DNA of 64,000 nucleotides from assembly GCF_023148685.1 (NCBI RefSeq), contig NZ_JAHXNL010000007.1, positions 1 to 64,000 on the forward strand. Reading direction: 5' to 3'. The notes below the pieces were generated by a model. It was not told the DNA's origin. It made no database searches and saw nothing but the letters and a program-made list of their open reading frames with translations. Made by a program: the position numbers and the translations under genes. This stretch comes from Georgenia sp. EYE_87 (GTDB taxonomy: Bacteria > Actinomycetota > Actinomycetes > Actinomycetales > Actinomycetaceae). This document shows, piece by piece, positions 1-7,114 of the stretch. Position 1 is the first letter of the stretch. Each line of letters begins with the position of its first letter.

Positions 1-2
1 TC

Positions 3-188
3 ACCAAGACCGTCGGCGCCTTCGCCGTCACCCAGCCCGAGCCCGGCATCTTCGTCTGGCTCACCCCCTCCGGGCACACCTACCGCCGCGAACGCAACGG
101 CACCGTCACCCTCCTCGCCGTCCGCCCGCCCCACCACGGCCGACCCGAACCCCTCCACGACGAACGCGACGACCCACCACCCTTCTGA
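3..188 (+). CDS. C-terminal end of a DUF222/HNH endonuclease-like protein (5' end outside window)
   Basis: The open frame enters from the left edge and ends at TGA 186-188, giving 61 visible residues. The stretch reading FVWLTPSGHTYRR followed by a His/Pro/Asp-rich tail ending PPPF resembles the extreme C-terminus of DUF222 proteins that carry a C-terminal HNH nuclease domain (the 13E12-like family, often multicopy in actinobacteria). A full-length family member lies at 46860-48779 and also ends in PPF. The HNH motif itself is not in view, so the family call rests on the tail alone. Confidence 0.6.
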   Translation, partial: TKTVGAFAVTQPEPGIFVWLTPSGHTYRRERNGTVTLLAVRPPHHGRPEPLHDERDDPPPF

Positions 189-357
189 TCGCCGACGGCT
201 GTCGGGCACGGTGACACGGCGGCCACGGTGAAACGGGTAGACGGCGCCAGCTGGGCAGGCGCAGACTCTCCCCATGCGACATTGATCTGATCCAGACCCG
301 CGGTCGGCCCGTCGGCTCATCCGAACCGCCACCGCATGGGCGTTCGTCGCCGAGGCG

Positions 358-1533
358 ATGCCGCTCTATCCGCTCTACGCGTTGCTGTTCGCCGACACCG
401 GCCTAAGCGGCGCGGAGATCTCCGCGCTCTTCGCGATCTGGTCCGCCGTCGCAGTCGTCGCCGAGGTGCCGACCGGCATACTCGCCGACCGTTACTCGCG
501 GCGTGGCGCCGTCGTCGCCTCCTCGCTGCTGCAGGCGTCCGCCTTCGCGCTATGGGTGCTCGTGCCCGGCTTCACGACGTTCGCCGCCGGGTTCGCCCTG
601 TGGGCCGTCGGTGGAGCGTTCGCCTCGGGTGCTTTCGAGGCGCTGCTCTTCGACGGACTCGACGCGGCCGGTGCACGCAAGCTCTACCCGAAGGTGCTCG
701 GCCGCGTCGAAGCCGCCGCACTCGTCGCCCAGGTTCCCGCGGCGCTGGCGGCGACCGCTCTGTTCGCCGTCGGCGGGTTCGGTCTCGTCGGAGCGGTGAG
801 TGTGGCGATGTGCCTGCTGGCGGCCGTCCTCGCGGCGCGGCTCCCGGCGACCCGGCGTCGACCGGGAGGCGGCCACGAAGAGCGTACGGCGTTGCCCCAT
901 GTCGTCAGAGAGCTGCGCGCGACGGTCGCCAGACGTGGAGTGCGTGGTGCGGTCGTGCTGGTCGCCCTGCTGCTCGCGGTCGACGGCCTCGAGGAGTACT
1001 TCCCGCTGCTCGCCGCCGAGCGCGGCGTGCCGACAGCCTGGGTGCCGATCGTCTTGCTCGCTGTCCCGCTCGTCGGCGCACTCGGCGCCTGGCTCGGCGG
1101 TCGGGCAGGGCGGGTGTCGGTCACCCGGCTGGCCGTGCTGCTCACGGTCGGTGCCTTGCTCCTCGCCGCCGTCGAACAGATCGCGCACCCGGCGGGCGTG
1201 GCCGTCATCGCCGTCTTCTACGGCATCTACCAGGCGGTCCGGGTGATCTCGGAGGCCCGCCTCCAGGAACTGATCCCGAGCACGCACCGGGCCAGCATCA
1301 CCTCGGTCGCCGGTGTCGGTAGCGAGGTCGCCACCCTGGCCGTCTACGGAGCGTGGGCGCTCGGCGGGACGACGGCGGTCGCGACCGGCGTCATGCTCCT
1401 GGCCGTGGCGCTGCCCCGTCTCCTCGGAGGGAGGCTCCTACGCCGGACCGGCGCTACGGCCAGGGCGCCAGAGGCTGGTCGGGCAGCGGTGTCCCATCCT
1501 GACCAGAGGCCGGCACCCCGCTCGAGGTCGTGA
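358..1533 (+). CDS. MFS transporter, apparently N-terminally truncated
   Basis: A 391-residue very hydrophobic protein with the major facilitator pattern: the start of helix 1 (PLYPLYALLFADTGLS), then a GILADRYSRRG loop matching the conserved helix 2-3 motif, a second six-helix half and a basic tail. Substrate cannot be read. The codons just upstream of this ATG (301-357) still encode credible helix 1 sequence (RLIRTATAWAFVAEA), but the frame is closed by TGA at 283-285 and has no ATG, GTG or TTG between. An upstream ATG at 274 in the same frame reaches that TGA after three codons. The real N-terminus may therefore have been lost, or a non-standard start is used. The 3' end overlaps the convergent RNase Z gene by 80 bp. 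Confidence 0.75.
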   Translation: MPLYPLYALLFADTGLSGAEISALFAIWSAVAVVAEVPTGILADRYSRRGAVVASSLLQASAFALWVLVPGFTTFAAGFALWAVGGAFASGAFEALLFDGLDAAGARKLYPKVLGRVEAAALVAQVPAALAATALFAVGGFGLVGAVSVAMCLLAAVLAARLPATRRRPGGGHEERTALPHVVRELRATVARRGVRGAVVLVALLLAVDGLEEYFPLLAAERGVPTAWVPIVLLAVPLVGALGAWLGGRAGRVSVTRLAVLLTVGALLLAAVEQIAHPAGVAVIAVFYGIYQAVRVISEARLQELIPSTHRASITSVAGVGSEVATLAVYGAWALGGTTAVATGVMLLAVALPRLLGGRLLRRTGATARAPEAGRAAVSHPDQRPAPRSRS

Positions 1534-2416
1534 CGGGACGACGTCGCGGAAACGGGAAGCGATCCAGGTCCGCCGCCGTGACGACCTCCGCGCCACCGGC
1601 GGTCGCCCGTGCCTGTGCGGTCAGGGGAGCGACGCCCGGGTAACGCGACGAGAAGTGCGTCAGCACGAGGCGCCGCGCACCGCCGTCGCCCGCGATCGAG
1701 CCGGCCTGCCCGGCGGTGAGATGCCGGTACTCCCTGGCGAGCGCCGCGTCCTCGTCGGCGAACGTGCACTCGGTGACGAGGAGGTCAGCACCGCTCGCCA
1801 GCTCCTCGGCCCCGGCGCACGGCGCGGTGTCCATGACGAACGCGAAACGCTGGCCGGGTCGAGGGGCGCTCACGTCCTCGAGCCGAACTCGGCCCACCCG
1901 GCCCCGCCGCTGCAGCTCACCCACGGCCGGCCCGGACAGGCCCGCGGCCGCCAGTCGGTCCGGCAGCAACGTCCGGCCCTCCGGCTCGCGCAGCCGGTAG
2001 CCGTACGTCTCGATGCGGTGGTCCAGCGGCACGACGTCGATCCCGTCGGCGATCTCGCCGGCCCCGCCGTGCGGGTGCAGCCGCAGGTCGACGCCGCCAC
2101 CCGCGACGGTGACGAGAGCCCGCACGACCTCCTCGCCGGACGCCGGGTAGTGCAGGTGCACGGGGTGGTCCACGCCGTCCACGGCCATGCGGGACAGCAC
2201 GCCGGGCAGACCGAAGCAGTGGTCACCGTGGACGTGGGTGAGGCAGATGCGGGTCACTCGCGACGACGCCACACCGGCATGGATCATCTGCCGCTGGGTG
2301 CCCTCGCCGGGGTCGAGGAGGAGACCCTCACCGTCCCAGCGCAGGAAGTAGCCGTTGTGGTTCCGGGTCCGGGTCGGCACCTGGGACGCCGTGCCGAGGA
2401 CGACGAGCTCGCGCAT
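1454..2416 (-). CDS. rnz: Ribonuclease Z (tRNA 3' processing endonuclease)
   Basis: A 320-residue metallo-beta-lactamase-fold hydrolase. The N-terminus MRELVVLGTASQVPTRTRN and the zinc-binding HVHGDH motif (residues 61-66), followed by a metal-ligand Asp in FVMDTAPC (about 195) and LTHFSSRY (about 249), are the RNase Z/ElaC signature. The family cuts the 3' trailer of tRNA precursors, which matters for tRNAs lacking encoded CCA. It acts in the cytoplasm, usually as a dimer. Length is close to the usual ~310 residues; the last ~30 residues are a Pro/Ser-rich tail that overlaps the convergent MFS gene. Only the 3' end is shared, so both genes can be real. Confidence 0.9.
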   Translation of the reverse strand: MRELVVLGTASQVPTRTRNHNGYFLRWDGEGLLLDPGEGTQRQMIHAGVASSRVTRICLTHVHGDHCFGLPGVLSRMAVDGVDHPVHLHYPASGEEVVRALVTVAGGGVDLRLHPHGGAGEIADGIDVVPLDHRIETYGYRLREPEGRTLLPDRLAAAGLSGPAVGELQRRGRVGRVRLEDVSAPRPGQRFAFVMDTAPCAGAEELASGADLLVTECTFADEDAALAREYRHLTAGQAGSIAGDGGARRLVLTHFSSRYPGVAPLTAQARATAGGAEVVTAADLDRFPFPRRRPVTTSSGVPASGQDGTPLPDQPLAPWP

Positions 2417-2547
2417 GCCGCGAGTGTGCCTCAGCCAGCCGCGTCAGGGCTGCTGAGCCGCAGGTTCTGGCCGCTCACGGGAACAAATCCGGAGCGTGGC
2501 CCGTTGATCCTTATGTCACCCACCCACACGCAAGCGGAGGTAGCCCT

Positions 2548-2979
2548 TTGCCCACCAGCCAGCTCACACGGCCGATCGACCGTCCCGCAGAGTCCGGGGA
2601 GACGACGCGCGGAGGGTGGCTCGCCCGCCTCCGCCGCCACCGGCGGAACGCGTACCGGAAGGTGCGCCCGCACCAGGCTCGACGGCTGATCGCCGACGGC
2701 GCCACCGTCGTCGACGTCCGTGAGCCGGCTCAGTGGCGGGCGGGGCACATCGAGGGTTCGGTCAACATCCCGTTGACGAGGATCCTCGCCCGCCGGGGCG
2801 AGATCCCGCAGGGCGCCGTCGTGACGGTCTGCCGCTCAGGACCCCGCTCGGCGCGTGCCGCCGAGCTCCTCGCCGCGCACGGCTACGCGGCGCACAACCT
2901 TCGGGGCGGCCTGCGTGAGTGGGACTACGCGGGCTACCCGCTCACCGACGCGTCAGGGGAGCCGGGCTTCGTCGCCTGA
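2548..2979 (+). CDS. Rhodanese-like domain protein
   Basis: A 143-residue cytoplasmic protein. Residues 40-135 form a single rhodanese domain: VVDVREPAQWRAGHIEGSVN, then the active-site loop CRSGPRS with the catalytic Cys at about 95, and the GGLREW ending. Rhodaneses carry sulfur as a cysteine persulfide; the physiological donor and acceptor are not evident. The first ~35 residues are basic and not part of the domain. The start is TTG at 2548, preceded by a strong GGAGG at 2536-2540 with 7-base spacing. It lies between the RNase Z gene (divergent) and the M23 peptidase (convergent). Confidence 0.85.
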   Translation: MPTSQLTRPIDRPAESGETTRGGWLARLRRHRRNAYRKVRPHQARRLIADGATVVDVREPAQWRAGHIEGSVNIPLTRILARRGEIPQGAVVTVCRSGPRSARAAELLAAHGYAAHNLRGGLREWDYAGYPLTDASGEPGFVA

Positions 2980-3004
2980 CCCCGTCCGCGTGCGGTGGAC
3001 CTCG

Positions 3005-3874
3005 TCAGAGCTCGCTGACGTCCACCGCTCCGAGCGACTCCAGCCAGCCCAGCGGCTCGGTGGTGGTGCCGTCATCGTCGGTGTGGATCTCGAAGTGCAC
3101 GTGCGGGCCGGTGGAGCGTCCGTTGTTGCCCACCCCGGCGATGACGTCGCCCGCCTCGACCTTCTGCCCCACGGAGACCTTCAGGTCGTCCGGGTACATG
3201 TGGTTGTACCAGCTCTCGAACACCTTGCCGTCGACCTCGTGCTTGACGGTGATGAGCATGCTGGACCGGCCATCCTTGCCCGTGCCCACGTAGGTGACCT
3301 CACCGTCGGCGACCGCGTGGATCGGGGTGTCGAGCGGCGCGGCGAAGTCGACGCCTGTGTGCATGCCGCCCCAACGCGGGCCGTACTTCGACGTCAGGCG
3401 GTAGTCCCCGGCGGCGACGGGCATGACCACCTCGGGGGCCGGGGGAGGCGGCGGGGTCGCGGCGGCGATCTCGGCGGCCGCCGCCGCAGCGGCCTCGGCC
3501 TTCTCGGCCTCGGTGGGCAGCGGCTCCCGCACCTGCACGCGGGAGGCGCGCTCGGCGCCGGCGCGGCGGTCGGCGGCGGTGTCGTCCACGAGCACGCCCG
3601 ACGACGGAGCCTCCTTCGCGGCGGTCGCGAACCCGGCGTCCAGGGTCTCGAGGGTGCTGGTGGTGGCCTGCGGGGCGGCCTTGGCCGCGACGGCGTTGGC
3701 GTCGTCGGAGCTGGCGGCGAAGACGGGCACGGCGACGGTCAGCGCGCCCAGCACGCCCAGCGCGCACGCCTTGGCGGCGAAGCGGCTGAAGCGCGGCGTC
3801 GGGTCGGCCCGGTGGGCGCCGCGGGTGCGCTCGGTCGCGGTGCCGGCGCTGTCGGGCATGGTGCTTCGTGTCAA
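3005..3874 (-). CDS. Secreted M23 (LytM-type) peptidoglycan peptidase
   Basis: A 289-residue exported protein. A basic N-terminus is followed by a hydrophobic segment (residues ~35-54, ending VFAASS) that is a signal peptide or anchor. Then comes a low-complexity Ala/Glu region and a PPPPP linker, and a C-terminal M23 domain. Zinc ligands are visible: H172 and D176 in HTGVD, and H258/H260 in GPHVHFE. Family members cut peptide crosslinks in peptidoglycan or activate other hydrolases. The start is TTG at 3874 with GGAGGA six bases before it; an ATG five codons in is the alternative. The ~200 bp upstream contain GTCACG-N4-GTAACG-like half sites (near 3975-3990), reminiscent of MtrA-type operators of cell-wall genes, but this is weak. 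Confidence 0.87.
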   Translation of the reverse strand: MTRSTMPDSAGTATERTRGAHRADPTPRFSRFAAKACALGVLGALTVAVPVFAASSDDANAVAAKAAPQATTSTLETLDAGFATAAKEAPSSGVLVDDTAADRRAGAERASRVQVREPLPTEAEKAEAAAAAAAEIAAATPPPPPAPEVVMPVAAGDYRLTSKYGPRWGGMHTGVDFAAPLDTPIHAVADGEVTYVGTGKDGRSSMLITVKHEVDGKVFESWYNHMYPDDLKVSVGQKVEAGDVIAGVGNNGRSTGPHVHFEIHTDDDGTTTEPLGWLESLGAVDVSEL

Positions 3875-4097
3875 GGATCCTCCAGGAACGGGGCCGGCCT
3901 GTGGCCGTGCGGGATGCCCGACGAGGCGCGAGACGCGGAGCGGGCGAGTGCCGGGATGGTGGTCCCGACCGGATTGTCACGGAAGCGTAACGGCCCGCAC
4001 CCTGTCCAACCTATGAACGGGGTCACGATGAGTCGAGGATCACAGCAGCGATGGCGTGGCACGCCCGGCGGGGTGTGGTACCGGACGGCGTGGACGG

Positions 4098-4445
4098 TTA
4101 CGCCGTCAGTGCGCGCCGCACCAGCTCGACCGCCTCGTCGTCGCCGAGGCCCAGGGCCCGCACGGTCGTCGCGTACGTCCGGGCGGCGGCACGTGCCGCA
4201 CGCCCGGAGTCGTCGTCGGCCACGAACGTGCCCGCCCGCCCGCGGCCCTCCAGGAGCCCGTCGGCCTCGAGCACGCGGTACGCCCGCGCCACGGTGTTCG
4301 CCGCGATGCCGAGGTCCTCGGCGAGGCGGCGGACGGTGGGCAGGCGGTCGCCCGCGCGCAGCTCGCCCGTCCCGACCTGGGCGGTGATCTGCTCGCGAAG
4401 CTGCTCGAACGGCGGCACCGACGACGTCGGGTCGACCTGGAGCAT
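4098..4445 (-). CDS. Short GntR-family transcriptional regulator (YtrA-like)
   Basis: A 115-residue protein made of one GntR winged helix-turn-helix domain (about residues 10-80: PPFEQLREQI, then GDRLPTVRRLAEDLGIAANT, VARAYRVLEADGLLEGRGRAGTF) and a short helical tail. It lacks the large ligand-binding domain of FadR/HutC types, which puts it in the YtrA-like subfamily that usually controls neighbouring transporter operons. It is 40 bp downstream of and in the same direction as the adenosyltransferase gene, so the two are probably cotranscribed. Its target is unknown. Confidence 0.85.
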   Translation of the reverse strand: MLQVDPTSSVPPFEQLREQITAQVGTGELRAGDRLPTVRRLAEDLGIAANTVARAYRVLEADGLLEGRGRAGTFVADDDSGRAARAAARTYATTVRALGLGDDEAVELVRRALTA

Positions 4446-4485
4446 CAGCTCTCCTCTTGGGTCCGGGCGCAGGACGGGCGTGCGC

Positions 4486-5037
4486 TCACTCGTGGCTCGC
4501 GGGCTCCTCGGCCTCGCCGGCCGCGTGGCGGGCCAGCACGAACAGCAGGTCGGAGAGCCGGTTGAGGTACGTCAGCGCGGGCTCCGCCACCTCGTGGCCG
4601 CCCTCACGGGCCGCCACCGCGTGACGCTCCGCCCGCCGGACGACGGTCCTGGCGTGGTCGAGCGCGGCGCTGGTCGGCGTCGCCCCCGGCACCACGAACA
4701 CCGGACGCAGGGGCCGCTCGGCGACGAGCTCGTCGATGTGGCGCTCCAGCGCGGCGACCATCGACGGCGTCACCCGTGAGACGCCGTCGACGAGGCGCCG
4801 TCGCCGCTCGGGACGGGTCGCCAGGTCCGCGCCGACCACGAACAGCTCACGCTGCAGCCCGAGCAGCCGGTCCGCGAGCACGGAGTCCGGACAGCCGGCA
4901 CGGGCGACGCCGAGCACGGCGACCACCTCGTCGACGTCCCCGTAGGCGTCCACCAGGACGTCGCCCTTGGAGGTCCGACCACCCAGGAAGAGGCCGGTGG
5001 AACCGTCGTCCCCGGTGCCGGTGTAGATGCGCGCCAC
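4486..5037 (-). CDS. pduO: PduO-type ATP:cob(I)alamin adenosyltransferase
   Basis: A 184-residue cytoplasmic enzyme that adenosylates cob(I)alamin to give coenzyme B12. The N-terminal RIYTGTGDDGSTGLFLGG loop (ATP-binding) and the C-terminal LNRLSDLLFVLAR helix are PduO signatures; the length matches the family. The frame stays open to 5652, but the extra 200 residues are low-complexity and antisense to the riboswitch. I chose GTG 5037 because it begins directly at the conserved VARIYTG. The gene is divergent from the B12 riboswitch and B12 transporter, and nrdJ, which needs adenosylcobalamin, is 7 kb away. I saw no strong ribosome binding site, so translation may be leaderless. Confidence 0.9.
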   Translation of the reverse strand: MARIYTGTGDDGSTGLFLGGRTSKGDVLVDAYGDVDEVVAVLGVARAGCPDSVLADRLLGLQRELFVVGADLATRPERRRRLVDGVSRVTPSMVAALERHIDELVAERPLRPVFVVPGATPTSAALDHARTVVRRAERHAVAAREGGHEVAEPALTYLNRLSDLLFVLARHAAGEAEEPASHE

Positions 5038-5079
5038 CCGGGAAGCATCGCACCACCCCCGGCGTGGTGGACAATGAAC

Positions 5080-5225
5080 CCCGAGAGAACAGCTGAACAC
5101 CGTCCCGAAACCAGGGGAAGCCGGTTGAAATCCGGCGCTGACCCGCAACCGTAGGTCGCCGTGAGGCGGCGAGCCGGAGCACCTGGCCGGGGCGTCAGGC
5201 TCCACCCGTCGTGGTCTGCGGGCGA
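5080..5225 (+). ncRNA. Cobalamin (B12) riboswitch
   Basis: The conserved aptamer core can be read directly: GGGGAAGCCGGTTGAAATCC from 5114, then GCGCTGACCCGCAACCGTAG, and the 3' B12-box strand GAGCCGGAGCACCTGG at 5171-5186. These match the established cobalamin-element order (GGAA-CCGGT, AATCCGG, GC-G-CCCGCAAC, then the box ending ACCTG). Ends are approximate. It lies ~65 bp before the start codon of the DUF4430 gene, so it should repress the B12 uptake operon when adenosylcobalamin is abundant. In high-GC actinobacteria such control is often at translation; the GAGAGG before the start at 5291 would be the sequestered site (inference). Confidence 0.92.
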
Positions 5226-5290
5226 GCCCGGGCCCGGCGTGCGCGCACCCGGGTGCGGGTCCGTGCGCGACCCCAGCCCGAGAGGTTCGC

Positions 5291-5983
5291 ATGCACACCG
5301 CCCCGCCCCGACTCAGCACGTCGGTCACCCCCACGCCGGCCCGCCTCGCGCGGGTCGCCGGCTGCGCCGCGGCTCTCGCCGTCGTCGCGCTCGTTCCCGC
5401 GCTGCCCGCCCAGGCCACCGCCGGCCCGGCCGAGGTGAGCGGCACGGCGTGCGCCGACGACACCGGGGTCACCGTCGTCGTCGATCTGACCGACCTCGGC
5501 GAGGACGTCCGCGTGGGCTGCGCGGAGGGCGACCCGGCCAGCGGCCGCGAGGCGCTCGAGAGCGCCGGCTTCACCACCACCGACTCGGTGCCCGGGATGA
5601 TCTGCGCCGTCGACGGCCTCCCGGACCCGTGCCCCGAGGAGTTCGACGGCAACTACTGGGCCTACTTCTCCGCCGAGGCGGACGGCGGGTGGACCGCCCG
5701 CACCGAGGGCGCCGACACCGCCGACCCCGCGCCGGGCACCTTCGAGGGCTGGCGCTACAACGACGGCTCCGCCGGACCGGGCGTGACGACGGCGGAGCTG
5801 GCGGCAGCAGGCGCGGCCGAGAGCGGCGACGCGTCGGACGCAGCGACCGAGGGCGCCACCACTGCGGACGACGACGCCGCCGCTGCCGGTGGCCCCTCGA
5901 CCGGGCTGGTGGTCGGGCTGGGTGCCGCGGCCGTCGCGCTGGTCCTCGCCGTCGTGCTGCTGCGCCGCCGGGGCAGGGCCTGA
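5291..5983 (+). CDS. Secreted, membrane-anchored DUF4430-like protein, probable cobalamin-capture partner of the ECF transporter
   Basis: A 230-residue surface protein: signal peptide (residues ~20-42, ending PAQATAG), an extracellular domain with the DUF4430 hallmarks (REALESAGFTTT, then NYWAYF and EGWRYNDG, with paired Cys), a Ser/Thr/Ala/Asp-rich stalk and a C-terminal helix (about 200-222) followed by RRRGRA. DUF4430 resembles the C-terminal domain of intrinsic factor/transcobalamin. With the B12 riboswitch directly upstream and an ECF transporter directly downstream, a role in catching cobalamin outside the cell is a reasonable inference; direct B12 binding is not shown by sequence. Confidence 0.82.
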   Translation: MHTAPPRLSTSVTPTPARLARVAGCAAALAVVALVPALPAQATAGPAEVSGTACADDTGVTVVVDLTDLGEDVRVGCAEGDPASGREALESAGFTTTDSVPGMICAVDGLPDPCPEEFDGNYWAYFSAEADGGWTARTEGADTADPAPGTFEGWRYNDGSAGPGVTTAELAAAGAAESGDASDAATEGATTADDDAAAAGGPSTGLVVGLGAAAVALVLAVVLLRRRGRA

Positions 5984-5992
5984 CGGACGCCC

Positions 5993-7114
5993 ATGACCAC
6001 CACCGGGGCTGCCGCCACCGCCACCGCCGCCGCGCGCACGCCGGCGCGGGTGGCGGCCGCCCGTGGCCGCCTGCACCCGCTCGGGTGGTGGGCCTGGGCC
6101 GGCGGCGTCGCGGTCGCCCTGACCCGCACCACCAACCCGGTGGTCGTGGTGCTGCTCGGGGTCGCCGTGGTCCTGGTCGTCGCCGTCCACCGCGACGACT
6201 CGCCCTGGGCCCGCGCGTTCGGCGCCTACCTGGTGCTGGGCGGGGTGGTGACCGCCGTGCGCGTCCTCTTCCACGTCCTTGTCGGCGTCGACGACGCCAG
6301 CCCGGTCGTGGTCGACCTGCCGGGCGTCCCGCTGCCGGACTGGGCGGTCGGGGTGGAGCTCCTCGGCCCGGTGCACCTCTCCGGGCTGCTCGCCGCCCTC
6401 TACGGCGGGCTCCGCCTCGCCGCGCTCATCGTCGCCCTCGGCGCCGCCAACGCCCTGGCCAACCCCAAGCGGGCGCTGCGCTGCCTGCCCGCCTCGCTGC
6501 ACCACCTCGGCACCGCGGTCGTCATCGCGGTCACCGTCGCCCCCCAGCTCGCCGCCGCGGTCGGTCGCGTGCGCCGCGCGCAGCGGCTGCGCGGCCTCGA
6601 CGCCCGCGGGCCACGCGCCGCCGCCGCCCGCCTGGTGCCGGTGCTCCAGGACGCGCTCGACCACGCCCTCGCGCTCGCGGCGTCGATGGACTCGCGCGGT
6701 TACGCCCGCACCACCACCCCGGGCGGTGACCGTTGGGTCGGGGTCGCCCTCGTCGTCGGCCTGCTCGCCGCCGTGCTCGGCACCTACGGCCTGCTCGACG
6801 GCGCCGCCCCCGACTGGACCGGCCCCACCCTCCTCGCCGTGGGAGCCGCCGTCGCCGTCCTGGCCTCCGCCCTCGCCGGGCGCCGCGTGCGCCGCACCCG
6901 GTACCGGCCCGACCCCTGGCGGGCCGAGGAGTGGGCCGTCGCCGGGTGCGGCGTCCTCGCCGCCGCCGGCGTCCTCGCCGGCGCGGCCCTCGGGCCGACG
7001 GCGATGGCGGCGCCCGTCAGCCCGCCCGCCTGGCCCGCGCTGCCCGTCGCCGGGGCCCTGGCCGCCCTGGCGGCCGCGGCGCCCGCCGTCGTGCGACCGA
7101 GGAGCGTGCGGTGA
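5993..7114 (+). CDS. ecfT: ECF transporter transmembrane coupling subunit (EcfT/CbiQ family)
   Basis: A 373-residue membrane protein, the scaffold that couples ATPases to the substrate-binding S subunit. An Ala-rich N-terminus precedes about five to seven hydrophobic segments. Between them is the cytoplasmic coupling helix pair with the family's Arg-Gly motifs (GLDARGPRA near residue 205 and MDSRGYAR near 235). It starts 9 bp after the DUF4430 gene and its TGA overlaps the GTG of the ATPase gene, so it belongs to the riboswitch-controlled operon. Substrate assignment (B12) comes from the riboswitch, not from this subunit. Confidence 0.88.
   Translation: MTTTGAAATATAAARTPARVAAARGRLHPLGWWAWAGGVAVALTRTTNPVVVVLLGVAVVLVVAVHRDDSPWARAFGAYLVLGGVVTAVRVLFHVLVGVDDASPVVVDLPGVPLPDWAVGVELLGPVHLSGLLAALYGGLRLAALIVALGAANALANPKRALRCLPASLHHLGTAVVIAVTVAPQLAAAVGRVRRAQRLRGLDARGPRAAAARLVPVLQDALDHALALAASMDSRGYARTTTPGGDRWVGVALVVGLLAAVLGTYGLLDGAAPDWTGPTLLAVGAAVAVLASALAGRRVRRTRYRPDPWRAEEWAVAGCGVLAAAGVLAGAALGPTAMAAPVSPPAWPALPVAGALAALAAAAPAVVRPRSVR

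Noticed and set aside
3875-4083. Cyclic-di-AMP (ydaO-type) riboswitch before the M23 peptidase
   Set aside because: Such elements precede many actinobacterial cell-wall hydrolases, but I could not find the conserved GGGGA-ACC/CCGGGG core blocks here.
5038-5652. N-terminal extension of the adenosyltransferase (388-codon frame)
   Set aside because: The extra part lies antisense to the B12 riboswitch and the DUF4430 gene start and has no domain; the PduO family begins at VARIYTG.
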